Source: Natrialbaceae archaeon B1-Br10_E2g27
GTDB lineage: Archaea > Halobacteriota > Halobacteria > Halobacteriales > Natrialbaceae
DNA length: 29,166 bases
Direction of reading: 5' to 3'
Assembly (NCBI GenBank): GCA_001563885.1
Contig: LKMM01000002.1
Location: 1-29,166 of the forward strand
Under the pieces are notes generated by a model. The model worked only from the letters and a program-made list of their open reading frames with translations, searched no databases and was not told the DNA's origin. The translations under genes and the position numbers were made by a program. Below, one piece after another: positions 15,366 through 24,483 of the stretch (position 1 is the stretch's first letter; every line of letters starts with the position of its first letter).

Positions 15366-15380
15366 GCGGTTTTTCACCGC
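15366..15380. terminator. Small hairpin at the end of the epimerase gene
   Basis: GCGGT-TTTTC-ACCGC is a perfect 5-bp stem with a T-rich loop that overlaps the stop codon of the epimerase gene (15374-15376, minus strand). It lies between convergent genes, where transcripts should end, but there is no U-run to make it a clear terminator. Confidence 0.3.
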
Positions 15381-16306
15381 GCCGAGAGTGTCGGCGCGTC
15401 CCGGAGTGCTCGAATTCCGTCTTCAATGTTGTATTCGGGATCGTATCCGAGTCGTCCACGCGCCTTCGTGACGTCTGCACACCGTCGTTGTACGGTATAG
15501 GGTCTCGGGTGATCGATGTGTTCGATTCGGCCGCCCAGTTCGGTTACGACGGCTTCAGCAAGTTCTTGGATCGTCAACTCCGAGCCCCCGCCGACGTTGA
15601 ACACCTGATTTCTCCCGGCAGGCGACAGCGCGTTTACCGTACAGTCGATAGCGTCGTCAATATAGGTAAAGTCTCTCGTCTGGCTGCCATCACCGTGGAC
15701 GATCAGCGGTTTTCCCTCGAGCGCTTGCTTGACGAATATGGGGACGACGTAGCCGTAACTCGAGGAATCCTGTCGCGGGCCGTAGACGTTGAAGTATCGG
15801 ACGATGGTATACTCGAGGCCGTAGGTCTCCTCGAAGGCCTGAGTAAAGCGCTCGTCGGCGACTTTTGCGACGGCGTAGTTCGTCTTCGGTGCCGTTTCGT
15901 CGTCTTCGGCGTACGGCGGGTCGGGTCCATCGCCGTACACCTCAGAGGTTGAGGCAACGAGGACGCGTTCTATGTCCGCCTCGGCTGCAGCTTCGAGGAC
16001 GCGACGCGTTCCGTCGATATTCACCTCGAGTACCTCGAGTGGTCGCTCCAAGGTGCGACGGACGCCCATCATCGCCGCAAGGTGGGCAACGATGTCCGCC
16101 CGTTCGACGGCGTCGGTGACGGCTTCACGGTCGGTAACGCTGCCGTGTATCACCTCGTCGGCTGGGAGCTCCTCGAGGTTCGACCGCGTTCCCGTCGAGA
16201 AATCGTCCATAATCGTCACTCGGTTCTGTGTGGAGAGTCGTTCGGCGAGGTGGCTGCCGATGAATCCAGCGCCACCCGTTATGAGTACGTTTTTGTTTGC
16301 GATCAT
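15374..16306 (-). CDS. NAD-dependent nucleotide-sugar epimerase (GalE-like)
   Basis: This 310-residue extended short-chain dehydrogenase has the NAD motif GGAGFIGSH (11-19), STSEVYG (119-125) and catalytic Tyr144-x3-Lys148 (NYAVAKVADE). Substrate-side features include RYFNVYGPRQD and HGDGSQTRDFTYIDDA. This is the UDP-sugar 4-epimerase/dehydratase class. The catalytic set is intact, and the complete C-terminal domain ends near the small hairpin. The gene starts 45 bp after the stop of the UDP-sugar dehydrogenase on the same strand, so they form an operon. That pairing resembles bacterial TviB/TviC and WbpO/WbpP pairs, favouring a UDP-HexNAcA C4 epimerase. Plain UDP-glucose 4-epimerase activity cannot be excluded. 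Confidence 0.88.
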   Translation of the reverse strand: MIANKNVLITGGAGFIGSHLAERLSTQNRVTIMDDFSTGTRSNLEELPADEVIHGSVTDREAVTDAVERADIVAHLAAMMGVRRTLERPLEVLEVNIDGTRRVLEAAAEADIERVLVASTSEVYGDGPDPPYAEDDETAPKTNYAVAKVADERFTQAFEETYGLEYTIVRYFNVYGPRQDSSSYGYVVPIFVKQALEGKPLIVHGDGSQTRDFTYIDDAIDCTVNALSPAGRNQVFNVGGGSELTIQELAEAVVTELGGRIEHIDHPRPYTVQRRCADVTKARGRLGYDPEYNIEDGIRALRDAPTLSAR

Positions 16307-16351
16307 TGGTAGTAGGTCGGTCGCCCGCCAGCGCCGGGGCTTTCGGACGTC

Positions 16352-17647
16352 TCAAAGCCGCCGGTAGACGATGTCGGAGCGAGTCGGGTCGTCGAACAGT
16401 CTGGGGACGTCGATGACGGCAGGCGGGGTCGGGTACCGGTCGACGATGCCCTCGAGCGAAAGGTGGGTAAACTCGTCGTGGTTTGCCAGCATCAGTAGCG
16501 CCGACGGGACGCGCTCGTCGATCGATGACCAGACGTCGATCCCGAAGGTTTCGGCTGCCGCCGTCTCGTCGACGTATGGATCGTAGCCGACAACCTCGTA
16601 GCCGCGTTCGGCCAACGCCTCGAACAGCGACTCGTTCGCAGCCGACCGAAGATCATCGGCGTTCGGTTTGTACGAAAGTCCACAGACCAGGATACGGTCG
16701 GTGTGGTCGCTGTTTCCGGCCCGTTTGCGTTCGGTCATCGCTTCCTCGACCATCCCGGCGACGAACTCGACGAGCGACTCGTTCGTCGACCGTGCCTGAC
16801 GCATAAGTGGTGTCGAGCCGCCGTGGCGCTCGAGTTCGTAAATGAGGTAGTAAGGGTCGATTGGAATGCAGTGTCCGCCGACGAGACCTGGCCGGTAGCG
16901 ATGGAAGTTCCACTTCGTTTCGGCGACCGAGAGGACGTCCTCGTAATCGAGTCCATCAACCGCAGAACAGGCCATCGCAAACTCGTTTATGAGCGCGATG
17001 TTTACGTCACGCTGGACGTTCTCGAGACACTTTGCCGCCTCAGCGGACTCGATCGACGGTGCCGGAAAGGTTTCCTCGACGACGGTGCTGTAGAGGTCTT
17101 CCAGCACGTCCCTAACGCCGTTGTCGGCTGCACTGACCGGCTTGACGCTGTTTCGTAGCTCGTGGTCGCCTCCGGGTGTGAGCCGTTCGGGTGAGTAGCC
17201 GATGTCGAAGTCCTCGCCGGCGACCAGCCCGGAGGTCTGTTCTATCGCGGGGGCGAATATCCCTCGCGTCGCGCCAGGAAAGACGGTCGACTCGAGGACG
17301 GCAGTCGTTCCCGGTGAGATGTGTTCGCCGATCGTTTGCCCGGCGGTTTCGACGATCGACATATCCGGCATCGAATCGTCAGTCAACGGCGTCGGCACTG
17401 TCGTGATGATAACATCGCAGTCAGCCAGTGGCTGTGGGTCGGTCGACACCTCGAGGCGCTGTTCGTAGACGGCCAACGAAGATCTTGTAGACGGCAACTC
17501 AACAGGAGTCTCGAGATCCTGCTGAAGGCGTTCGACCGTGTCCTGATCGATATCGAACCCAAAGACGCGATACCCCGAAGCGCTGAACGCAGTTGCGAGT
17601 GGGGTCCCGACATACCCAAGTCCGACGATCCCAATACTCTCGGCCAT
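16352..17647 (-). CDS. UDP-N-acetylhexosamine 6-dehydrogenase-type nucleotide-sugar dehydrogenase
   Basis: This 431-residue protein has the NAD motif GLGYVGTPLA (9-18) and the catalytic Cys260 in GLVGGHCIPIDPYYLIYEL. A Lys/Asn motif, SAEAAKCLENVQRDVNIALINE, and a C-terminal UDP-binding domain (about 315-431, GLSYKPNADDLRSAAN) complete it. The HCIPIDPYYL form of the active site is that of WecC/TviB-like enzymes that oxidise UDP-HexNAc, rather than the CFPKD form of UDP-glucose dehydrogenase. It makes a UDP-uronic acid amino sugar using two NAD+. It is first in a two-gene operon with the epimerase and divergent from glmS, which feeds UDP-GlcNAc. A CTTATAC box (17674-17680) about 27 bp upstream indicates a leaderless start. 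Confidence 0.92.
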   Translation of the reverse strand: MAESIGIVGLGYVGTPLATAFSASGYRVFGFDIDQDTVERLQQDLETPVELPSTRSSLAVYEQRLEVSTDPQPLADCDVIITTVPTPLTDDSMPDMSIVETAGQTIGEHISPGTTAVLESTVFPGATRGIFAPAIEQTSGLVAGEDFDIGYSPERLTPGGDHELRNSVKPVSAADNGVRDVLEDLYSTVVEETFPAPSIESAEAAKCLENVQRDVNIALINEFAMACSAVDGLDYEDVLSVAETKWNFHRYRPGLVGGHCIPIDPYYLIYELERHGGSTPLMRQARSTNESLVEFVAGMVEEAMTERKRAGNSDHTDRILVCGLSYKPNADDLRSAANESLFEALAERGYEVVGYDPYVDETAAAETFGIDVWSSIDERVPSALLMLANHDEFTHLSLEGIVDRYPTPPAVIDVPRLFDDPTRSDIVYRRL

Positions 17648-17860
17648 CAGAATTAGCTCAGGCCAAGGAGGGGCTTATACACTGACAACTGTTAACGATG
17701 GTACGCTCGTGTTACGTTCTGGTAACCAGTGTCGTAGTGGCTGCGCATGTGTGTCAATATAATCACTGATAGTGAACATCGAGGGCCGTATTAGCTACTT
17801 CTGGGCCCGCTCAGGGACGTATCGAAATCATACCTAATTTGGAACAGTGTGACGATTCTT

Positions 17861-17900
17861 GCCACCCCGTGGCGGCGATTCACGACGTACGTCCGGCAGT
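17861..17900 (+). repeat. Dispersed 40-bp element, copy B
   Basis: It matches 2262-2301 with two mismatches over 40 positions and the same orientation. In this copy the central part forms a perfect palindrome, GACGTACGTC. It lies 147 bp upstream of the glmS ATG and about 215 bp upstream of the divergent dehydrogenase. As with copy A, it sits in a long non-coding region that a minus-strand gene reads out of. Confidence 0.8.
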
Positions 17901-18004
17901 AAAAACAGCTGCTTCGTACTGGTATCCCCGGTTACTACTATACATATGGCCTTTTTCCGACGATACTGTCGAAACCGTAACTACGTCACCGGCCCGGGGA
18001 GAGT

Positions 18005-18021
18005 GTATGAGTTTTTCATAC
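18005..18021 (+). promoter_or_regulatory. Inverted repeat overlapping the probable glmS promoter
   Basis: GTATGA-GTTTT-TCATAC is a perfect 6-bp inverted repeat with a 5-bp spacer, 26 to 43 bp before the glmS ATG. That is where a TATA box for a leaderless glmS transcript should lie. A regulator bound here would compete with TBP, so it looks like an operator. Alternatively it is simply an AT-rich promoter that happens to be symmetrical. Confidence 0.45.
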
Positions 18022-18047
18022 GCGGCCACAACGCAGGTGAGTCACTG

Positions 18048-19841
18048 ATGTGTGGCATTATCGGATACGCCAACGCCGACGCTCGAAACATCGCTGTGCC
18101 CTTACTCGAGGGGCTCTCCCGGCTCGAGTATCGGGGGTACGATTCGGCCGGAATCGCCGTTTCGGGGACGGATCTGACGGTCTATAAGCACAGCGGCGAA
18201 CTCGAGATGTTGATCGAGCGAGTGCCAGAATCCGGGCCGTCGGGAGCCGTCGGTATCGGCCATACGCGCTGGAGTACACACGGCCCGCCGACCGACGAGA
18301 ACGCACATCCACACACCGACTGTACGGATCGCGTCGCCGTCGTCCACAACGGGATCATCGAAAACGCGAGGGGCCTTCGGCGAGCGCTCGAGGCAAACGG
18401 ACATACGTTCGACAGCCAGACCGATACCGAAGTTATTCCGCATCTGATCGAGGCCGAACTCGACCGCAGCACAGCCCCCGAGACGGCGTTTCGGAACGCG
18501 GTTTCCCAACTCGAGGGAAGCTACGCCGTTGGGGCACTAATCGAAGGCGAGGCGGCTATTTATGCGACTCGACACCGCTCGCCGCTCGTTTTGGGTCTCG
18601 GCGATGAATGGTATTATCTCGCGAGTGACGTCCCAGCTTTTCTCGAGTACACCAATCGGGTGATCTACCTCGAAGACGGGCAGGTCGCAACGATCCGACC
18701 GAACGCACTGACGGTGACCAACGAAGACGGCTCACCGACCCAGCCGCTTGCTGAAACCGTCGACTGGGATACCAACGCGGCAAAGAAAGGTGGCTATCCC
18801 CACTATATGCTAAAAGAGATTTACGATCAACCCACTGCCATCGAGTGGTGTCTCCGCGGGCGGGTCGGAACCCCGACGGATTCGGTGGCGATCCGATCGA
18901 TGGAGCCACTCGACCGGCCGGAGCAAATTCACTTCGTCTCCTGTGGGAGTTCTCACCACGCGTCGCTGTATGGCGCTCAACTGTTGCGCGAACGAGGGAT
19001 CCCGGCGTATGCGTTTCTCGCCAGCGAGTACGACCCAGGGTCGATACCGATCGACGACGGGACGCTCGTCGTCGCCGTCACACAGAGCGGAGAGACAGCC
19101 GATACGCTCTATGCCCTAAGCGGTGCCATGGAAGCCGGAGCGACGACGGTCGCAGTGACCAACGTCGTGGGATCCACAGCAGCCCGCAAGGCCGACCACA
19201 CGATGTACATCCGAGCCGGACCGGAAGTCGGCGTGGCAGCGACGAAAACGTTCGCCTCACAACTCGTCGCGCTTTCGATGTTCTCGAGTACGCTCACCGA
19301 TTCGTGGACGCCATCGCTCAAACAGGCACTATGTGACCTGCCGGGACAGATCCAACAAATCCTCGATAAGTCGACGATGGAATCGATCGCCACCGACTTT
19401 CTCGGATCCGACGCCTTCTTTTTTATCGGCCGCAGCTACAACGCGCCCGTGGCCCTCGAGGGGGCGCTCAAGACCAAGGAGATAACGTACGAACACGCAG
19501 AAGGCTTCGCGGCTGGAGAATTAAAACACGGGCCGCTCTCGCTGGTGACCGACGAAACACCGGTCATCGCCCTCTGGACGGCAGGAGCCGACCCCGCTGC
19601 CATGCGAACGAACATCCGGGAAGTCGCCGCCCGCGGCGCTCCGGTTGTCGTGGTCACGGATTCGCCCGGCTCAGCTCCCGAGGTCGCCGACCGAATCGAC
19701 GTAGTTCCGAAGACACATCCCTGGACCAGTCCGGTGCTGGTAAACACGTCTTTACAGCTGTTTGCCTACCGAATTGCGAGCGCACTCGGGCGACCGATCG
19801 ACAAACCCCGAAACCTCGCAAAGAGCGTTACGGTCAGGTGA
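18048..19841 (+). CDS. glmS: Glutamine-fructose-6-phosphate aminotransferase (isomerizing), GlmS
   Basis: This 597-residue enzyme makes glucosamine-6-phosphate from fructose-6-phosphate and glutamine, the entry to UDP-GlcNAc. The start is fixed by MCGIIGYA, because Cys2 must be the N-terminal nucleophile after Met removal. The glutaminase domain (1 to about 230) has GIGHTRWSTHG and TDTEVIPHLIE. Two SIS domains (about 280-420 and 440-590) contain SCGSSHHASL, VAVTQSGETADT, EGALKTKEITYEHAEGFA and the C-terminal DKPRNLAKSVTVR. It is full length. It is divergent from the UDP-sugar dehydrogenase/epimerase operon, which could consume its end product UDP-GlcNAc. An inverted repeat at its promoter suggests regulated expression. 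Confidence 0.97.
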   Translation: MCGIIGYANADARNIAVPLLEGLSRLEYRGYDSAGIAVSGTDLTVYKHSGELEMLIERVPESGPSGAVGIGHTRWSTHGPPTDENAHPHTDCTDRVAVVHNGIIENARGLRRALEANGHTFDSQTDTEVIPHLIEAELDRSTAPETAFRNAVSQLEGSYAVGALIEGEAAIYATRHRSPLVLGLGDEWYYLASDVPAFLEYTNRVIYLEDGQVATIRPNALTVTNEDGSPTQPLAETVDWDTNAAKKGGYPHYMLKEIYDQPTAIEWCLRGRVGTPTDSVAIRSMEPLDRPEQIHFVSCGSSHHASLYGAQLLRERGIPAYAFLASEYDPGSIPIDDGTLVVAVTQSGETADTLYALSGAMEAGATTVAVTNVVGSTAARKADHTMYIRAGPEVGVAATKTFASQLVALSMFSSTLTDSWTPSLKQALCDLPGQIQQILDKSTMESIATDFLGSDAFFFIGRSYNAPVALEGALKTKEITYEHAEGFAAGELKHGPLSLVTDETPVIALWTAGADPAAMRTNIREVAARGAPVVVVTDSPGSAPEVADRIDVVPKTHPWTSPVLVNTSLQLFAYRIASALGRPIDKPRNLAKSVTVR

Positions 19842-19907
19842 CAACCGGCAAAGCCCCTCGAGGATCGTCGAACCCGCATGTCACTGGAGCCCGAACGTCG
19901 AGGCCAG

Positions 19908-20708
19908 TCAACTCCCCCCGAGCTCGCCGACGGCCTGCATTTGCTCGTCATCCAGTTCGAACTCGAACACGGAAGCGTTCGCCTCGATGTGTGCCGGCGT
20001 CGCCGCCTTCGGAATCGCCGCGACCATCGGCTGCTGGATAAGCCATCGAAGGGCAACTTGCGGGGCCGACGTATCGTCTGGCTCGCCGATTTCGGCCAGC
20101 CGATCGTCACCGGGAACTGCGCCCTCCGCAAGCGGACTGTACGCCGTCAGACAGATCCCGTGTTCGACACAGTACTCGAGCAGGTCGGGCTGGTGGTGGT
20201 AGGGATGATATTTAATCTGGTTCGTCACAATTGGGGTCTCGGATAGCTCGCGAGCACGCTCGAGTTGCTCGACCGAGAAGTTACTAACACCGATATGTTC
20301 GACCCGTCCCGCCGCCTGAAGGTCGTTCATCGCCTCGATCGTTTCAGAGAGTGGCACGTGCTGACTCGGCGCGTGGATGAGCAGTACGTCGATACACTCG
20401 AGGCCAAGCCGCTTTGTACTTTCGCGAGTCGACTCGAGGACGGCGTCGTAGGCGGCGTTGTCGCGGTGAATTTTCGTCACGACGAAGATGTCCTCGCGGT
20501 CGACGTCGCTTGCCTCGATGGCCGCACCGACAGCCTCCTCGTTGTCGTACAACTGGGCCGTATCGAGGTGGCGATACCCGACCTCGAGGGCGAGTTCGAC
20601 CGCCTGCTGGCACGTCTTGCCGGTCATCCGCGCAGTGCCAAAACCGAGTGCTGGAATCGTCGCGCCGCCAGCAGATATTGTGGGCTGGGTGTCCAAGCCT
20701 GGGGTCAT
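19908..20708 (-). CDS. Aldo/keto reductase
   Basis: This 266-residue (alpha/beta)8-barrel oxidoreductase has the family tetrad Asp49, Tyr54, Lys79 and His112 (YRHLDTAQLYDNEEAVG; VVTKI; DVLLIHAP). NADPH-site features include GVSNFSVEQL and IPKAATPAHIEANASVF near the C-terminus. It would reduce an aldehyde or ketone, but the substrate is not predictable; the sequence resembles the 2,5-diketo-gluconate reductase branch. A GATACA box about 25 bp upstream indicates a leaderless start. It lies 44 bp downstream of methylmalonyl-CoA mutase on the same strand, so co-transcription is possible, though it has its own box. Confidence 0.93.
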   Translation of the reverse strand: MTPGLDTQPTISAGGATIPALGFGTARMTGKTCQQAVELALEVGYRHLDTAQLYDNEEAVGAAIEASDVDREDIFVVTKIHRDNAAYDAVLESTRESTKRLGLECIDVLLIHAPSQHVPLSETIEAMNDLQAAGRVEHIGVSNFSVEQLERARELSETPIVTNQIKYHPYHHQPDLLEYCVEHGICLTAYSPLAEGAVPGDDRLAEIGEPDDTSAPQVALRWLIQQPMVAAIPKAATPAHIEANASVFEFELDDEQMQAVGELGGS

Positions 20709-20752
20709 ATAGCCAGTTCACTCGCGACCTGTATCAATTCCCGGTGAACCGA

Positions 20753-22435
<1,683 letters not shown>

Positions 22436-22553
22436 TACAAAACCAGACGGACGCGTGGGGCTTCAACGTTCACGTCTGATTCGTTGCTGATAGGTGTGCG
22501 TTGAACACTTAATCAAACGACTCGAGTAAAAAATATCGCCCACTCGAGTCAGT

Positions 22554-23135
22554 TTACCGTCCCGTATCGTACTTGTAGGTCGCCGAGTCGGGATCGATAC
22601 CGAAATCTTCGGGGGTTTCCTCGGTTTCGGGTTCGTCGGGCCCACCCGAGGCGTCTTTGAACGCCGCTCTGAGTCTGCCGGGCATCTCGAAGTCGTCGAC
22701 GTCGAGTGTGTACGGAACTGCCTCGGGGTCGACGCCGTCGCGTTTGTCCTCGAGTCGTGCGGCGAGTGCCGGCGGGAGCTTCGATTCCTCGAGTCGACGA
22801 AAGCCAAACTGTGTGAGATAGCCACCCTCGCCGGTCAGCGAGTAGACCGTCTCAAAGCCCTGATCGCCCGCGTACTCCAGAAGGCGTTCGACGACGTGTG
22901 CGCCGACACCACGGCCGCGCCAGCCCTCGAGGACGCCGATACTGGTCAGCTCACAGATATCCCGGTCGTCGGTTTTGTGGACGCGGATGCGACCGAAGCC
23001 CGCCTTCTCGCCCGAGTGTTCGTCGACCGCGACGACGTAATCACGCGAGCGAAACGCCGTCTCATCTAGGCCCATCGCCTCGATCTGATCGAGCAGCCAG
23101 ACCTCCTCTCTGTTTTTCGCGTCCCGTACGTACAT
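22554..23135 (-). CDS. GNAT-family N-acetyltransferase
   Basis: The product has 193 residues from the ATG at 23135; the longer start adds nine unlikely residues. The acetyl-CoA motif is LTSIGVLEGWRGRGVGAHVVERLLEYA, here quoted in parts: the RGRGVGAHVV core gives the pyrophosphate-binding loop. GEGGYLTQFGFRRLE follows, the usual C-terminal GNAT segment. A divergent tail of about 60 residues, acidic and Pro-rich, ends the protein. The acceptor is unknown. It lies 118 bp upstream of the mutase gene on the same strand and may be in a transcription unit with it, but nothing ties its function to it. Confidence 0.88.
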   Translation of the reverse strand: MYVRDAKNREEVWLLDQIEAMGLDETAFRSRDYVVAVDEHSGEKAGFGRIRVHKTDDRDICELTSIGVLEGWRGRGVGAHVVERLLEYAGDQGFETVYSLTGEGGYLTQFGFRRLEESKLPPALAARLEDKRDGVDPEAVPYTLDVDDFEMPGRLRAAFKDASGGPDEPETEETPEDFGIDPDSATYKYDTGR

Positions 23136-23238
23136 GATTCGACCTAGGGAACCTGCGGCCAAAAGGATTTGTGGCGACCCAGCCGTTCACATCGAATAAA
23201 CAGAGTTAATCGCCGAGAGGAACGTATAGCCGATAGAG

Positions 23239-24483
23239 ATGTTAGACTACTTTTTTGCAAATCCTGTTCTCTCACTCGTCGTCGTCTTCCTCTGGGTTGC
23301 ACTCGTGTTGTACGGGTTCTCGGCGGTGTGGTGGCTCATCCTCGTGACCATCTTCGGACGGGGTGGAAAAATCGACTCCGAGGACCTCGAGTGGGAACTA
23401 TCCGACATCCAGGTTCGGATCCTGACAATAGATTCCCAGGCAGTCGTTCAGGGGACGGTTGACGCTCTTCCAGACGATATCGGCGAGGTTCACGTTATCG
23501 CCGAAGCACCGATCGAAATCGAAGGTGCAGCAGTCCACGTCGTCCCTGAGGAGTTCGAGTGTTTGGCGACGAACAAAGGCCGTGCCGTCGAATGGGCCAG
23601 ACGGAACGTGCAGGCTTCTACGGAGTACGTCCTCTATCTCGACGAGGATACGATCGTCACCGACTTTCGAGGGCTACCGGACGCCGATATCGTCCAGTTT
23701 ACTGAAAAACCGCTATACACTGGCTCGCGGATAACCTACCTGTGTGAAATCTTTCGAATTGGCTATCAGTTCGAGCAGTTCGGCTTTCACCGGCTTAAAT
23801 ATCCACTCTACGCGTGGGGCGGCGGCGTCGCTATTCGGACATCACTCGAGGAAACGATCACCTGGGATCGAGCGACGATCACCGAGGATACGAACTTTAT
23901 CTGGCAAGCCGCAAAGACCCGGGCGATTTCGTTTGCCGTCTTCGATACGCGATTTCGCAATCAGGCCCCGCCGTCGATCCGGTCGATGATCCGCCAACGC
24001 CGCCGGTGGATTTCGGGGACACTCGCCGATGGACACCTATTGCCGATTCGCTACCGACCGCTGTACTACACCCGGGTAATTGCCTGGGCGTTCTCACCGT
24101 TAGTTCCGCTTTTGGTCCTCGCGGCAATGACCTTTCCCGGTACCGCGCCGTCGATGGCACTCTACGAACTGTTCTCGCTTGTGCTGTTTTCTATTCTGTT
24201 CGTCTATATGTTTCTCGGCATGATCGGCTACCGCAAGCATCCACTGTTGTGGCCAGTGTATGTCATCTTGACACCGCTTGCGTTCGTTCCCCACTCGATC
24301 GGAGCCCTCTGGGGATTGCTTCGTCCGGTTACGACGTTCGAAGTGACCGAAAAGGTGCCTCCAAAGACCGTCGAAGCGGTCAACCCGGCACTCGAGGAGG
24401 GCGATATCGAAGCCCACGACGGAACGGAACGACTCACCCGTGAGAGTACCGATACGTTCGATAGAGAACTATTCGGCGACTAA
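23239..24483 (+). CDS. Membrane GT2-family glycosyltransferase
   Basis: This 414-residue protein has an N-terminal membrane segment (about 10-40), a cytoplasmic GT-A domain (55-265), and three or four C-terminal helices (about 280-365). The GT2 motifs are all present: LYLDEDTIV (DED 135-137), ITEDTNFIW (TED 215-217) and RQRRRWISG (QRRRW 253-257), as in processive cellulose/hyaluronan/chitin synthases. No PilZ domain is present. Its first nucleotide-binding segment is shortened (ILTID), which differs from classical family members. It likely builds a surface polysaccharide or glycolipid from a UDP-sugar. Its stop shares bases with the convergent FAD oxidoreductase gene. Confidence 0.88.
   Translation: MLDYFFANPVLSLVVVFLWVALVLYGFSAVWWLILVTIFGRGGKIDSEDLEWELSDIQVRILTIDSQAVVQGTVDALPDDIGEVHVIAEAPIEIEGAAVHVVPEEFECLATNKGRAVEWARRNVQASTEYVLYLDEDTIVTDFRGLPDADIVQFTEKPLYTGSRITYLCEIFRIGYQFEQFGFHRLKYPLYAWGGGVAIRTSLEETITWDRATITEDTNFIWQAAKTRAISFAVFDTRFRNQAPPSIRSMIRQRRRWISGTLADGHLLPIRYRPLYYTRVIAWAFSPLVPLLVLAAMTFPGTAPSMALYELFSLVLFSILFVYMFLGMIGYRKHPLLWPVYVILTPLAFVPHSIGALWGLLRPVTTFEVTEKVPPKTVEAVNPALEEGDIEAHDGTERLTRESTDTFDRELFGD

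Larger units (their letters stand above)
17648..18047. other. 400-bp divergent promoter region between the sugar dehydrogenase and glmS
   Basis: It contains the minus-strand TATA box at 17674-17680, copy B of the dispersed 40-bp element at 17861-17900, and an inverted repeat at 18005-18021 before glmS. The glmS frame is open back to a TGA at 17850-17852, but the extension (TTG at 17859) does not look like GlmS. The conserved Met-Cys start at 18048 is the true one. No other gene is seen. Confidence 0.6.

Noticed and set aside
17859..18047. 63-residue N-terminal extension of glmS from a TTG
   Set aside because: GlmS needs Cys as residue 2; the extension is not family-like and overlaps the repeat element and the promoter.
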